From Oscillospiraceae bacterium (GTDB lineage Bacteria; Bacillota; Clostridia; Oscillospirales; Oscillospiraceae), in NCBI GenBank assembly GCA_022846095.1, contig AP025583.1, positions 620,001 through 684,000 on the forward strand: 64,000 nucleotides of DNA, given 5' to 3'. The first letter of the stretch is position 1; each line of letters starts with the position of its first letter. Shown piece by piece: positions 44,099 through 52,182 of the stretch. The position numbers and the translations under genes are program-made. Under the pieces are notes generated by a model. The model was not told where the DNA came from. It ran no database searches and worked only from the letters and a program-made list of their open reading frames with translations.

Positions 44099-44941
44099 TC
44101 ACGCCGGACTGCGGCCCAGATTGGCCAGGATCTCGTGATAGCGCCGGGTGGCCAGGGCGCTGGGCGCGCCCTTTTTGCAGAAGCCGAGCTTGGCCAGCTT
44201 GGGCACCACCCGCTCCACCACCAGCTGCCCGTCCGCCAGCTTGGCCTCCAGGGCGGACAGGGCCTCCAGAAAGCGGGGATCCGATTTGGCGCAATCGTAG
44301 AAGGACAGGGTGTGGACGTAGGAAAAGAGGTTGTAGCCGCGGGTGGGGTATTCCACCTGCATAAACAGGGTGCCGATGCCGTAGTGGCAGGGGCTGATGG
44401 GCGCGCGTATGACCCAGTGGCGGAGCAGGAAGTCCACGGCCCGGTCCAGGGCGGGCTCGGTATTGCAGTAGGGGGTGAAGCGGAAGGCGTTGAGGGCGGC
44501 CAGGGTGGTGAAGGGGGTGGAGTGCTCGGTCTCCGGCCCCCGGCCGAAGCTGTACTTGTTGCAGCGCCAGCCGCCGTCGGGCTGCTGGGTGTCCAGGAAG
44601 TAGCGGAAGGTGGTCCGGAGCCGCTCGTCCCCGGCGTATCCCAGGCGGCACAGGGCCTCGGCGGCCGAGGCCGTCTGGCAGGGGTAGATGCCGCCCTGGG
44701 GGTAGACCTTGAAGCGCCCGTCCGGCCTCCAGACGCTGAAGATAAGCTCCGCGGCCTCCTTCAGGGGGGATTCCCAGGGCTCCATACCCAGCTCCAGCAG
44801 ATAATTGACGCAGTCCAGCGTCGTGAAGGGGGAGCCCTTCAGCAGACGCTTGTCCGGCGTGGCCCAGAGATCGCCGCCGTTGTCGTGGATATGGGACAGG
44901 ATGGCCTGCGCATCGGGGCGGTATTGGGGGTCGATTGGCAT
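44099..44941 (-). CDS. Prenyltransferase/squalene-cyclase-repeat (alpha-alpha toroid) protein
   Basis: 280 residues. Repeated helical units with QxxDGxW-like signatures (SVWRPDGRFKVYPQGGIYPCQTA, RYFLDTQQPDGGWRCNKYSFGRG, TPFTTLAALNAFRF) mark the alpha/alpha toroid fold seen in squalene cyclases and prenyltransferases. Cys and His residues at CRLGYAGD, WRCNKY and SPCHYGIG may bind zinc or catalyse. The start at 44941 follows GGAGGTATTCCCC. Many such clostridial proteins have no known reaction; a terpene cyclase activity is not proven. The 150 bp upstream hold no recognisable gene. Confidence 0.7.
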   Translation of the reverse strand: MPIDPQYRPDAQAILSHIHDNGGDLWATPDKRLLKGSPFTTLDCVNYLLELGMEPWESPLKEAAELIFSVWRPDGRFKVYPQGGIYPCQTASAAEALCRLGYAGDERLRTTFRYFLDTQQPDGGWRCNKYSFGRGPETEHSTPFTTLAALNAFRFTPYCNTEPALDRAVDFLLRHWVIRAPISPCHYGIGTLFMQVEYPTRGYNLFSYVHTLSFYDCAKSDPRFLEALSALEAKLADGQLVVERVVPKLAKLGFCKKGAPSALATRRYHEILANLGRSPA

Positions 44942-45093
44942 GGGGAATACCTCCATTCGGGTTTATAAAGGGCGGTCAGCCCGGAATCAGCTGCGCCGTC
45001 GTGGCCTCAAGCCGGCGGAAGAAGCGGCTGATGTGCAGGCCGGGCATGGTGGAAATGCCGCATATGTTTTAGGCCGCGCCCCGCCTCACAGGG

Positions 45094-45381
45094 CTATAGC
45101 AGTCCCAGCCAGCGCAGCAAAAACACGCAGTCCTGAAAGCCCTGTTGGTAGATAAGGTCGTCGTCATACGCCGCGACATGGTTTTTGGCGGCGTCAAACT
45201 GGTTGATCAGGCGGTAATCCGCGCCCAGCTTGTCCTGAATCAGCTTGTAGAGCGCCCCGCATTTGTGCGCCCTTTCGGCGTAGTCCGGATCCGTCTGCGC
45301 CCGCTCGTACGCAAGACGGGTGCAGGACTGCATACAGCACGCCTTGAAGTTCTGCGCGAACGTCTTTTCTCCGCTTTCCAT
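45094..45381 (-). CDS. Hypothetical protein
   Basis: 95 residues, probably all helical, no membrane segment. Cysteines cluster early (CCMQSC at about 15-20; AHKCGALYKL). AGAAAGG lies 10 bp before the ATG. AT-richer than the flanking core genes. I do not recognise a family. It lies upstream of a convergent promoter-like TATAAT and next to a small ribbon-helix-helix gene. Confidence 0.6.
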   Translation of the reverse strand: MESGEKTFAQNFKACCMQSCTRLAYERAQTDPDYAERAHKCGALYKLIQDKLGADYRLINQFDAAKNHVAAYDDDLIYQQGFQDCVFLLRWLGLL

Positions 45382-45513
45382 AGCACCAGACCTTTCTTTT
45401 CACAACCGCTTGAAAGGAGGGGGCGCACAGTGTATAATATTTATGCACCTGTCCTTTGGACGGCTGTGTTCTGGAGGGAGCGGCGGCTTTCGTGATGGTT
45501 GGGCGCCGCTTCC

Positions 45514-45687
45514 TCACTTTTCGTCTTTTAGACGGTTAATGGCCTGACGGATTCCTTCCGGGTGGTTAATGTGCTTTTTTTGGCAGTAGTCATCCAGAAT
45601 TTTCAGCCCTCCGTCGGTAAGCCGTGCGGATACCTTATGAGGCTTTGGATCGTCTGTGGGCCTTCCCATCTTTTTTTTCTCGGCCAA
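45514..45687 (-). CDS. Small ribbon-helix-helix (CopG/Arc-like) protein, TTG start
   Basis: 57 residues beginning AEKKKMGRPTDDPKPHKVSA, then RLTDGGLKILDDYCQKK and HINHPEGIRQAINRLKDEK. The GRPxDxPKxxxVSxRL opening is typical of small clostridial RHH DNA-binding proteins: a beta strand (HKVSARL) followed by two helices. TTG at 45687 is the natural start because AAGGAGGTGAATTT lies directly upstream; the only ATG (45669) is 18 bp further and has no ribosome binding site. It probably autoregulates or acts as an antitoxin-like repressor; no toxin is evident nearby. Confidence 0.75.
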   Translation of the reverse strand: MAEKKKMGRPTDDPKPHKVSARLTDGGLKILDDYCQKKHINHPEGIRQAINRLKDEK

Positions 45688-45750
45688 AAATTCACCTCCT
45701 TAGTTTTGACCCCAAATAAAGAATAGAACTTATGTCCCCAAAAGTCAAGT

Positions 45751-45797
45751 AAAAAAAGCCGCCGGAGGTTATTAAAACCTCCGGCGGCTTTTTTTAC
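45751..45797. terminator. Bidirectional terminator after CAP-domain gene
   Basis: 20-bp stem (AAAAAAAGCCGCCGGAGGTT) around ATTAAA; the A/T ends give U-tracts on both strands. It overlaps the last codon of the CAP-domain gene. Confidence 0.9.
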
Positions 45798-46468
45798 CCG
45801 ATAAACAGCTGCGTCCAGTAGTTTCCGGCGGCCACATAGCCAACGCCTATCTGGGTATAGGAGGCGTTGAGGATGTTGGCCCGGTGGCCGGGAGAGTTCA
45901 GCCAGCCGGTGACAACCTCCTGGGGGGTGCGCTGGCCGTAGGCGATGTTCTCACCCGCGGTTTTGTAAGTAATCCCAAAGGTGGTGAGCATCTGGAACGG
46001 AGTGCCGTAGGTCGGGCTGGTGTGGGAGAAGTAGCCGTTGTCCGCCATGTCCTGAGACTTGACGCGGGCGACGCGGGAGATCTCCGCGCTGGCCGTAAGG
46101 GGCTGGAGGCCGTTCTCCGCACGGGCCTCATTCACCAGGCGGACCACCTCGGTCTCATAGCTGGAGAGCGCGTCGTCCCCCTGCGAAGGGGGAACCTCCA
46201 CGTCGGGGAGGTCCGGCGTCTGGTTCTGGTTGCCGCCCGGCAGACCCGGAATCAGATCGGGCAGAGAGAAGTCGGGGCAGTTGGGCAGGAACGCATCCGG
46301 GCAGTTCTTCAGGAAATCCTGCAGGGAGAACTCACAGGAACTCTGATACCCGGGCAGTGCGGTGTTCCCCTCGTATACCGTAATGGAAAAGGGGGCCGCA
46401 CTGGCGGAAATGGCGAACACGGAGCAGCCTAGGGCCGCCGCGACAAGGCAGGTACGGAATTTCTTCAT
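45794..46468 (-). CDS. Secreted CAP (SCP/YkwD-like) domain protein
   Basis: 224 residues. Signal peptide (KKFRTCLVAAALGCSVFAI, cleavage near ASA-APF), a Pro/Asn/Asp-rich linker with four Cys, then a C-terminal CAP domain (about 103-224): VVRLVNEARAENGLQPL, the metal/active-site His in GYFSHTSP, AGENIAYG, VVTGWLNSPGHRANILN, and GNYWTQLF. Start ATG at 46468 after GAGAGGTGTTTCCA. Clostridial CAP proteins are often spore-coat or wall associated, but no localisation can be read here. Confidence 0.9.
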   Translation of the reverse strand: MKKFRTCLVAAALGCSVFAISASAAPFSITVYEGNTALPGYQSSCEFSLQDFLKNCPDAFLPNCPDFSLPDLIPGLPGGNQNQTPDLPDVEVPPSQGDDALSSYETEVVRLVNEARAENGLQPLTASAEISRVARVKSQDMADNGYFSHTSPTYGTPFQMLTTFGITYKTAGENIAYGQRTPQEVVTGWLNSPGHRANILNASYTQIGVGYVAAGNYWTQLFIG

Positions 46469-46596
46469 TGGAAACACCTCTCAGTGATGTAATTCCCTTG
46501 CAAGGTTGAATAGATTGTAACTGTTTTGTAACTATCTTGCAAATGCAATATATTCCTAGCCCCGGCGCGGCCTGCGGGAGCGTAAGAATCCCCGCG

Positions 46597-47529
46597 CTAC
46601 TGCCCGTACAGGGCGGCGATTTTTTGCGCCCTGCGCCCCATTTCCGCGCGGACATGGGACGGCTCCAGGCACTCGCATTGCGCCCCAAAGCTGAAGAGCA
46701 TGTTGTAGTGGTACTCGTTCTCTATAAAAGGGAAGCGAACGGTATAGTGTTCGTCGCCGTCCGGCGAGCAGTCTTCATATGAGCAGAAATCAAGCACCCT
46801 GTCCAGCACCGATGCATGGACGCGGAGCTTGATGCTTGTGTGCATGGCCTCCCACATGCCCGCAAAGTCCAACGCCGGTTTTTGAGGATCCCGCGGTACA
46901 AATGCTTCCTCCCGTACTTGCAGGTTCGACATGCGGGAGAGCCTGAACAGGCGGAAATCGTTCCTTGTATGGCAGTACCCCTGTAAATACCAGTGGCTGC
47001 TTTTTAATACGAGCTGATACGGCTCCACGGTCCGCATGGTTTGATTCCCATGATGGGCGATATAGGAAAAGGTCAGCAGCTTGTTTTCCTGCAAAGCTGC
47101 CTTGATAAGCTCCAAATATGGCTGTATGCTGCGGTTGCCCATCCAGGGACTTAAATCGATGCAGATTTGATTGACTTTTAATTCAATGTCCTTCGCCCTG
47201 TCGGCGGGGATGAAGCGCTTGACCTTCGCAAGGGCGTTTACCAGCTCATCCCCCCGCACCATGTTCGATAGACTGGAGAGCCCCATCAGGATCGCGGAGA
47301 GGTCGGCCACCGAAAGAACCGTTTTGTCCAGCTTGTAGCTCTGCATGATTTCAAAGCCGCCGCCCACGCCCGGCACCGAGCGGATCGGAATCCCGGCCAG
47401 ATTGATGGCGTCTATGTCGCGGTAGATGGTGCGGGGTGATACCTCAAACAGATCCGCCAGCTCCTGTGCGCCGATGCGCTCTGCGTCGAGGAGTATCATA
47501 ATCATACTGACAAGCCTGTCTACTTTCAT
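46597..47529 (-). CDS. WYL-domain transcriptional regulator (DeoR/YafY type)
   Basis: 310 residues. N-terminal HTH_11 (KVDRLVSMIMILLDAERIGAQELADLFEVSPRTIYRDIDAIN, about 1-43), then a WYL domain (about 140-220: LLTFSYIAHHGNQTMRTVEPYQLVLKSSHWYLQGYCHTRNDFRLFRLSRM) and a WCX-like C-terminus. The ATG at 47529 follows AAAGGCGGCGGCAGG. It is divergent from the DJ-1/PfpI gene, which it likely controls. A palindrome TTGTCAACAA lies in the gap. Confidence 0.88.
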   Translation of the reverse strand: MKVDRLVSMIMILLDAERIGAQELADLFEVSPRTIYRDIDAINLAGIPIRSVPGVGGGFEIMQSYKLDKTVLSVADLSAILMGLSSLSNMVRGDELVNALAKVKRFIPADRAKDIELKVNQICIDLSPWMGNRSIQPYLELIKAALQENKLLTFSYIAHHGNQTMRTVEPYQLVLKSSHWYLQGYCHTRNDFRLFRLSRMSNLQVREEAFVPRDPQKPALDFAGMWEAMHTSIKLRVHASVLDRVLDFCSYEDCSPDGDEHYTVRFPFIENEYHYNMLFSFGAQCECLEPSHVRAEMGRRAQKIAALYGQ

Positions 47530-47635
47530 CCTGCCGCCGCCTTTCTGTTTGGATTCTGGCCATGCTGTTGTCAACAATCCAATGGTACAATAAGAACGAA
47601 AACAAATCAATATGACAATAAAATGGAGGATATTT

Positions 47636-48274
47636 ATGGTTACAGTCTATGTTTACGTTCTTGATACCCTGGCAGACTGGGAGATTGGGTACGTCACTGC
47701 GGAGCTGAATTCCGGCCGGTTTTTCAAAGCGGGCGCGCCGCGTCTATCGCTGAAAACGGTCGGTGATTCCATGGAGCCAATCCATACGATGGGCGGCCTG
47801 ACAATCGTGCCCGACTGCCAAATCGGCGATATGGTGGTGCGTGAGACAAACGTGCTGCTGCTACCGGGCGCGAATACCTGGAGCGGCCCCGAACGCGGCG
47901 CAATCCTCAAAAAAGCAGGCGAATTTCTCGCTTCGGGCGCCACGGTGTGCGCAATCTGCGGGGCGACCGCCGCGCTTGCAACGGCTGGGCTGCTGGATCA
48001 GCGTCCGCATACCAGCAACGGGCCGGGATTCCTAGACCTGGTTGCGCCCGGTTACAAGGGCCAGCGGTTTTACTCCGATAAGCCGTCGGTCGCGGGCAGC
48101 AACCTGATTACCGCAAGCTCTACCGGGGCTTTGCTATGGGCAAAGCAGATCATTGAGCGCTTAGGCGTTTTTCAGCCGGACACGTTGGAGGCCTGGTACG
48201 CCTACTTTCATACCGGCGCGCCCGAGCAGTTCTTTGCCCTCATGCAATCCCTGCCGTCCGGCAATAAAAAATAG
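47636..48274 (+). CDS. DJ-1/PfpI family protein
   Basis: 212 residues. Flavodoxin-like alpha/beta fold with the nucleophile-elbow Cys108 in CAICGATAALA, preceded by the acidic residue region near WEIG (Glu16). LLLPGANTW and the C-terminal LGVFQPDTLEAWYAYFHTG are as in the YoaZ-like branch. This branch has been linked to glyoxalase, protease or redox-sensing roles; activity is unknown here. ATG at 47636 follows ATGGAGGATATTT. Confidence 0.87.
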   Translation: MVTVYVYVLDTLADWEIGYVTAELNSGRFFKAGAPRLSLKTVGDSMEPIHTMGGLTIVPDCQIGDMVVRETNVLLLPGANTWSGPERGAILKKAGEFLASGATVCAICGATAALATAGLLDQRPHTSNGPGFLDLVAPGYKGQRFYSDKPSVAGSNLITASSTGALLWAKQIIERLGVFQPDTLEAWYAYFHTGAPEQFFALMQSLPSGNKK

Positions 48275-48554
48275 TATTGGGTTCAAATTTTTTTGGCTTT
48301 ATGAAAGGTGTGACAATGCCGGGAACACCGATGAATAGGGATTCTAAAGTTTATCCAGCTTGTATTTTTGAGGCGTTTGCAAATTGTGAACTACCCAGAA
48401 TCCCGCCCGGATTTTATAAAAGATTGAAACACGATATAATGATACGCAGAATAACTTGACAGATCCAACGTTTGAATTTAGAGTAAAAGAAAGAGGCGTG
48501 TTTGCCTTTGGCGGAGAAGGTGTACTTAGCTCATTGAATTTTGAGGAGAAACAC

Positions 48555-48989
48555 ATGGAAAAGCTATATGCAGAGTTCCTTTTATGGAAGCATGGGTTTC
48601 ATCCAGGGGAAAAGTATGAGAAATTACTCAATAAGATGTTTTTGAGTGATTCAAATAATGATTTTCTATTGGAGTTAGAAGAATGCTCGACAGATACGCT
48701 CAATACAAGTGAGCACTTCTTGCGCTATTGGACTTATAAACACCACGAATTAGATACTAATGTATTTGGAAAATACCTATTTTTTAGTTTGAATCTGGTT
48801 TATCATTCAACTACAATAAGCATTGAGGATTTTGGTAACCAATGCTATTTGTTGTGGAAAGACTTTCCCCCTCCGTTAGACCAAATAGAACCCTTCTGGA
48901 CATTAAGTTATGCCGACGATCCTTTGTCTTGGGGAGATGAGGCACAAACAAGGGGCCTTTACGAAAAAGCGTTTGCATTTTATGACTGA
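48555..48989 (+). CDS. Hypothetical protein in AT-rich island
   Basis: 144 residues, acidic and aromatic-rich (LLWKHGFHPGEKYEKLLNK, FLRYWTYKHHELD, LLWKDFPPPLDQIEPFWTL), no signal peptide or membrane helix. TTGAGGAGAAACAC precedes the ATG at 48555; the frame is open upstream but without another good start. Composition is strongly AT-rich, unlike the surrounding genome. Its size, acidity and isolation recall immunity proteins of polymorphic toxin systems, but no toxin is adjacent and I recognise no family. A weak hairpin (49023-49042) follows. Confidence 0.55.
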   Translation: MEKLYAEFLLWKHGFHPGEKYEKLLNKMFLSDSNNDFLLELEECSTDTLNTSEHFLRYWTYKHHELDTNVFGKYLFFSLNLVYHSTTISIEDFGNQCYLLWKDFPPPLDQIEPFWTLSYADDPLSWGDEAQTRGLYEKAFAFYD

Positions 48990-49155
48990 TACAACTTCCA
49001 GTTTGTTGGGCTAATCTAATACCGCCTTATTGGCAAAAAGGCGTATTTCTCATTTTGCTGTTTTCGATACTGGTTATCCCGAGGTCGGGATAATAGCAGC
49101 AAGCTATAAAAACTGATACCCGTTTAGTTTAAATGGATATAAAACCGGATCATCA

Positions 49156-49199
49156 AGCGCAGAGGGGCGGCATCCTTGAGGATGCCGCCCCTCTGCGCT
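49156..49199. terminator. Perfect 20-bp hairpin
   Basis: Arms AGCGCAGAGGGGCGGCATCC and complement, loop TTGA. It sits 3 bp from the stop of the zinc-ribbon gene; T-tracts are weak. Probably a 3' processing or terminator hairpin. Confidence 0.65.
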
Positions 49200-49202
49200 G
49201 TG

Positions 49203-49382
49203 TCATCGACAATCCTTACACCAGGATTGATTTCGTATGGTGTCATTGCCCATCTTTCTAAAACCGAACTCGCTGAGGGGTTTTTCCTTGCCGCATTTCG
49301 GGCAAACACGGGTGGGTTCACTTCCGTTATAACCACTTGACTGAATAATGGGCCTTTCAACATTGTCTTTCTTTCCAGGCAT
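49203..49382 (-). CDS. Small zinc-ribbon-like protein
   Basis: 59 residues. The four cysteines CPKCGKEKPLSEFGF...WCKDC form a two-knuckle zinc site of a kind seen in small phage and clostridial HNH-associated proteins. The ATG at 49382 follows AAGGAGGTGCAAACT, a strong ribosome binding site. The protein ends directly after the second knuckle (CKDCR), so it is a minimal domain or a truncated HNH protein. AT-rich surroundings suggest transfer. Confidence 0.65.
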   Translation of the reverse strand: MPGKKDNVERPIIQSSGYNGSEPTRVCPKCGKEKPLSEFGFRKMGNDTIRNQSWCKDCR

Positions 49383-49462
49383 AGTTTGCACCTCCTTCTG
49401 AACAAAACGCTCCTATCACCATCAGTCCCACTGCTATTTGTATTCTATTATATCATAAAAAT

Positions 49463-49497
49463 AAAAGAAGTCGATTGCAATGCAATCAACTTCTTTT
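49463..49497 (-). terminator. tmRNA terminator
   Basis: 17-bp stem AAAAGAAGTCGATTGCA with one mismatch; on the minus strand it is followed by TTTATTTTT. It starts 7 bp after the tmRNA CCA end. Confidence 0.88.
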
Positions 49498-49503
49498 ACG
49501 AAC

Positions 49504-49852
49504 TGGTGGAGGCGGGGGGAGTCGAACCCCCGTCCGAAAACACTTCCACGGGAACTTCTCCGGGCGCAGGCGGTTATTTACATTCCCTCGCCCCGGCGTG
49601 AGCCGCCACACTCCGGGGTCCGGTAGCTTCATTGTTCATGGTGCGCTCAAAGCTTTGCGCACACACGTGCACCACTAATCGACGCCCTGTCCCGGCTCGT
49701 GGTCCTTCCGGGCAGGACGGTCACGGCTTAAGCCGCGACAAGATCAACGTTATTGTTGTTCTTTAATTTATAAAGGTGCCCATTTTAAGGATGTTAGGCG
49801 CATCCGCCCGCTATTCCCGCTTCCGCATCCCCGTCGAAACCAGTACGCCCCC
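49504..49852 (-). ncRNA. ssrA: Transfer-messenger RNA (tmRNA)
   Basis: 349 nt with encoded CCA. The 5' end GGGGGCG pairs with the 3' CGCCTCC (one G-U) to form the acceptor stem; TACTGGTTTCGACGGGG after it and GGGTTCGACTCCCC before the 3' end are the conserved tRNA-like parts. The tag reading frame ends NNNNVDLVAA followed by TAA (near 49729); I cannot fix the resume codon by eye. tmRNA rescues stalled ribosomes together with SmpB, whose gene lies about 0.6 kb upstream on the same strand. Confidence 0.95.
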
Positions 49853-49884
49853 ATGGGGGCTCCCGGTGGGGAGCCTTGAGAAAA

Positions 49885-50406
49885 CTAGATTTTGGCCGGC
49901 GCGGGGTACTCCACGCCGAAGGTATCCACCGTGACGGACTTGATCTTCTGCTCCGCCAGAGGGCGGTCGTCGCGGTTGGTCTTGGTGTTCACGATAGCGT
50001 CCGCCACGTCCATCCCCTCGGTGACCTTGCCGAAGGCGGCGTACTGGCCGTCCAGATGGGGGGCCTTCTCCACCATGAGGAAGAACTGGCTGCCCGCGCT
50101 GTTGGGGTTCATGGCCCGGGCCATGGAGAGCACGCCCCGGTCGTGCTTGAGGTCGTTCTTTACGCCGTTGCCGCTGAACTCGCCCTTGATGGAGTAGCCG
50201 GGACCGCCCATGCCGGTGCCGTCCGGGCAGCCGCCCTGGATCATGAAGCCGGGGATGACGCGGTGGAAAATCAGGCCGTTATAAAAGCCGCTGTTGACCA
50301 GGCTGATGAAGTTGTTCACCGTATTGGGGGCTACGTCGGGGTAGAGCTCGGCGACCATCTTGCCGCCGTCCTCCATTTCAATGGTGACGATGGGGTTCTG
50401 AGCCAT
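49885..50406 (-). CDS. Peptidyl-prolyl cis-trans isomerase, cyclophilin type
   Basis: 173 residues, cytosolic (no signal peptide). Cyclophilin core: NFISLVNSGFYNGLIFHRVIPGFMIQGGCPDGTGMGGPGY with catalytic Arg in FHRV, MARAMNPNSAGSQFFLMV and LDGQYAAFGKV. It starts 21 bp after smpB on the same strand. General folding helper. Confidence 0.95.
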   Translation of the reverse strand: MAQNPIVTIEMEDGGKMVAELYPDVAPNTVNNFISLVNSGFYNGLIFHRVIPGFMIQGGCPDGTGMGGPGYSIKGEFSGNGVKNDLKHDRGVLSMARAMNPNSAGSQFFLMVEKAPHLDGQYAAFGKVTEGMDVADAIVNTKTNRDDRPLAEQKIKSVTVDTFGVEYPAPAKI

Positions 50407-50427
50407 GGGGAAACACTCCTTTTATGT

Positions 50428-50904
50428 TCAATATCCGGCGTTGCGCCGGGATTTCATGGTGCGGTCCATCTCACGCTTGGCGTCCTTGGCCGCGGCGGTC
50501 TCCCGCTTGTCGTAGAGCTTCTTGCCCTTGGCCAGGCCGATCTCCAGCTTGACCCGGGGGCCGCGGAAGTAGACCGACAGGGGGACGATGGCGTAGCCGT
50601 CCTGCTTCATCTTGGCGAACAGGCGCAGGATCTCCCGCTTGTGCATCAGCAGGCGGCGGGGGCGGAGGGGGTCCTTGTTGAAGATGTTCCCCTTTTCATA
50701 TGGGCTGACGTGCATGCCGTGGACCCGGATCTCCCCGTCCTTCACGATGCAGTAGGAGTCCTTCAGGTTGACGTTGCCCTGGCGGATGGACTTGACCTCG
50801 GTGCCCGCCAGCTCGATGCCCGTTTCAAATTTATCCTCGATGAAATAGTCGTGGTATGCCTTGCTGTTCTTGGCGGCTACCTTGACGGAGGGCTTCTGGT
50901 CCAT
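50428..50904 (-). CDS. smpB: SsrA-binding protein SmpB
   Basis: 158 residues. Conserved N-terminus KNSKAYHDYFIEDKFETGIELAGTEVKSIR, the central HVSPYEKGN, RRLLMHKREI, and a basic disordered tail KRETAAAKDAKREMDRTMKSR that enters the mRNA channel. It works with the tmRNA encoded just downstream. The start follows AGGAGCAGGGAGGTGAAGCC. Confidence 0.97.
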   Translation of the reverse strand: MDQKPSVKVAAKNSKAYHDYFIEDKFETGIELAGTEVKSIRQGNVNLKDSYCIVKDGEIRVHGMHVSPYEKGNIFNKDPLRPRRLLMHKREILRLFAKMKQDGYAIVPLSVYFRGPRVKLEIGLAKGKKLYDKRETAAAKDAKREMDRTMKSRRNAGY

Positions 50905-50967
50905 GGCTTCACCTCCCTGCTCCTCGTTAATTCCAAGTTATATTATTATAGCACGCTTGTCAAGGGC

Positions 50968-51462
50968 TCAGACCGGGAAATGGGCGCGCAGGGCGTCCAG
51001 TGCGCCCTCGGAGAAAATGAGGCGGCCGTGCTCGGCCAGGACGGCGTCCAGATAGGCCTGCCCCGCCTCCGCGCGGCCGAACTCCGACAGGCGGTTGGCG
51101 ATCTGCTCCTGCGTGCCCGCCAGGGAGATCCACCAGCGCCCCTCCCACCAGGACAGGGCGGCGTCGGGCGCGGGGGCGGGCAGGGCGTGGGCGGCGTCCA
51201 GCAGCGCGTCCAGCGTCTCAAAGGAGTACCACACCCGCTCCGGAGGCCGGACATGGGCGAAAACCAGCACCCCGCAGGTGTCCGGGTAGGCCTCGATCTC
51301 GATGGAGCCGTCCAGCAGGATCCCCGCCTCCTGAAAGGCGGTGCGGGTGATCTCCAGCGCCCGCTCCAGGGTCAGGCCCGAGGGGGTCAGGCCCCGCTCC
51401 CGCAGGTCGGCCGGGGTCAGGTACAGGGCTACACTGGCACTTCCGATGGTTTGGATGGTCAT
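50968..51462 (-). CDS. MecA-like adaptor protein
   Basis: 164 residues. The N-terminal part (ASVALYLTPADLRERGLTPSGLTLERALEI) and the central FQEAGILLDGSIEIEAYPDTCGVLVFAHV resemble MecA/YpbH adaptors that deliver substrates to ClpC. It is shorter than Bacillus MecA (about 218), and the acidic linker is brief. The C-terminal domain SFETLDALLDAAHAL...GQAYLDAVLAEHGRLIF fits the ClpC-binding half. A ClpC gene is not in the window. Confidence 0.7.
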   Translation of the reverse strand: MTIQTIGSASVALYLTPADLRERGLTPSGLTLERALEITRTAFQEAGILLDGSIEIEAYPDTCGVLVFAHVRPPERVWYSFETLDALLDAAHALPAPAPDAALSWWEGRWWISLAGTQEQIANRLSEFGRAEAGQAYLDAVLAEHGRLIFSEGALDALRAHFPV

Positions 51463-51627
51463 GGCGCGCCTCCTATAGAAAGGTTGGGTTCATTATAATC
51501 ATAAGGCGGGAGGGATGGATAGCTGTAATGATTGGGAGGGCTGGAAAAGTTCCATGTGGCGCTGTCGGACAAAGTATGCTATACTGTGGTAGACTGGTAC
51601 AAAATATGAAAATCGGGGTAATGCGTG

Positions 51628-52164
51628 ATGGAGCTGACGGAAAAAACGCTGGAGACCAGCGTGGTCTACGAGGGGGTTATCGTCCGGGTGCGGCTGGACA
51701 GGGCCGAGCTGGAGAACGGGAAGGCCGTCAAGCGGGAGGTCGTGGAGCACCCCGGCGGGGTGGCCGTGCTGCCCCTGCACGACGACGGCACCGTCACCGT
51801 GGTGAAGCAGTTCCGCTACCCCTTCCAAAAGGTGCTCACCGAGCTGCCCGCGGGCAAGCTGGACCCGGGGGAGGACCACCGCGCCGCCGCCCTGCGGGAG
51901 CTGGGCGAGGAGGCCGGGCTGGTGCCCGGGGAGCTGATTTACCTGGGGTTCCTGTACGCCTCCCCCGGCTTCTCCACCGAGGTGCTGCACATGTACCTGG
52001 CCCGGGGGCTGCGGCAGGAGGCCTGCCACCCCGACGAGGACGAGTTTTTGAACCTGGAGCGGGTGCCCCTCCAGACCCTGACGGATCAGATTATGTCCGG
52101 CGCGCTGTCCGACGCCAAGACGGTGGCGCTGGTATTGAAGGCAAGGCAGTATTTGGGCTTGTAA
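51628..52164 (+). CDS. Nudix hydrolase, ADP-ribose pyrophosphatase type
   Basis: 178 residues. The Nudix box is GKLDPGEDHRAAALRELGEEAGL, with the NudF-type context VVKQFRYPFQKVLTELPAGKL before it and a Pro about 15 residues after (FLYASPGFSTEVLHMYLARGL), which favours ADP-ribose. ATG at 51628 after GGGGTAATGCGTG. It is followed 18 bp later by walR, so the two may be co-transcribed. Confidence 0.9.
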   Translation: MELTEKTLETSVVYEGVIVRVRLDRAELENGKAVKREVVEHPGGVAVLPLHDDGTVTVVKQFRYPFQKVLTELPAGKLDPGEDHRAAALRELGEEAGLVPGELIYLGFLYASPGFSTEVLHMYLARGLRQEACHPDEDEFLNLERVPLQTLTDQIMSGALSDAKTVALVLKARQYLGL

Positions 52165-52182
52165 CACGGAGGAATTTTGGAT

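Noticed and set aside
44942-45093. Short minus-strand frame (MPGLHISRFFRRLEATTAQL...)
   Set aside because: 23 residues, no ribosome binding site, stop just upstream; not enough to support a gene.
48277-48459. 60-residue plus-strand frame after the DJ-1 gene
   Set aside because: No ribosome binding site and no family resemblance; likely non-coding AT-rich DNA.
49504-49600. tRNA gene (GGAGTCGAACCC signature)
   Set aside because: The T-arm and acceptor belong to the tmRNA 3' part; no anticodon arm lies at tRNA distance. I saw no tRNA or rRNA gene elsewhere.
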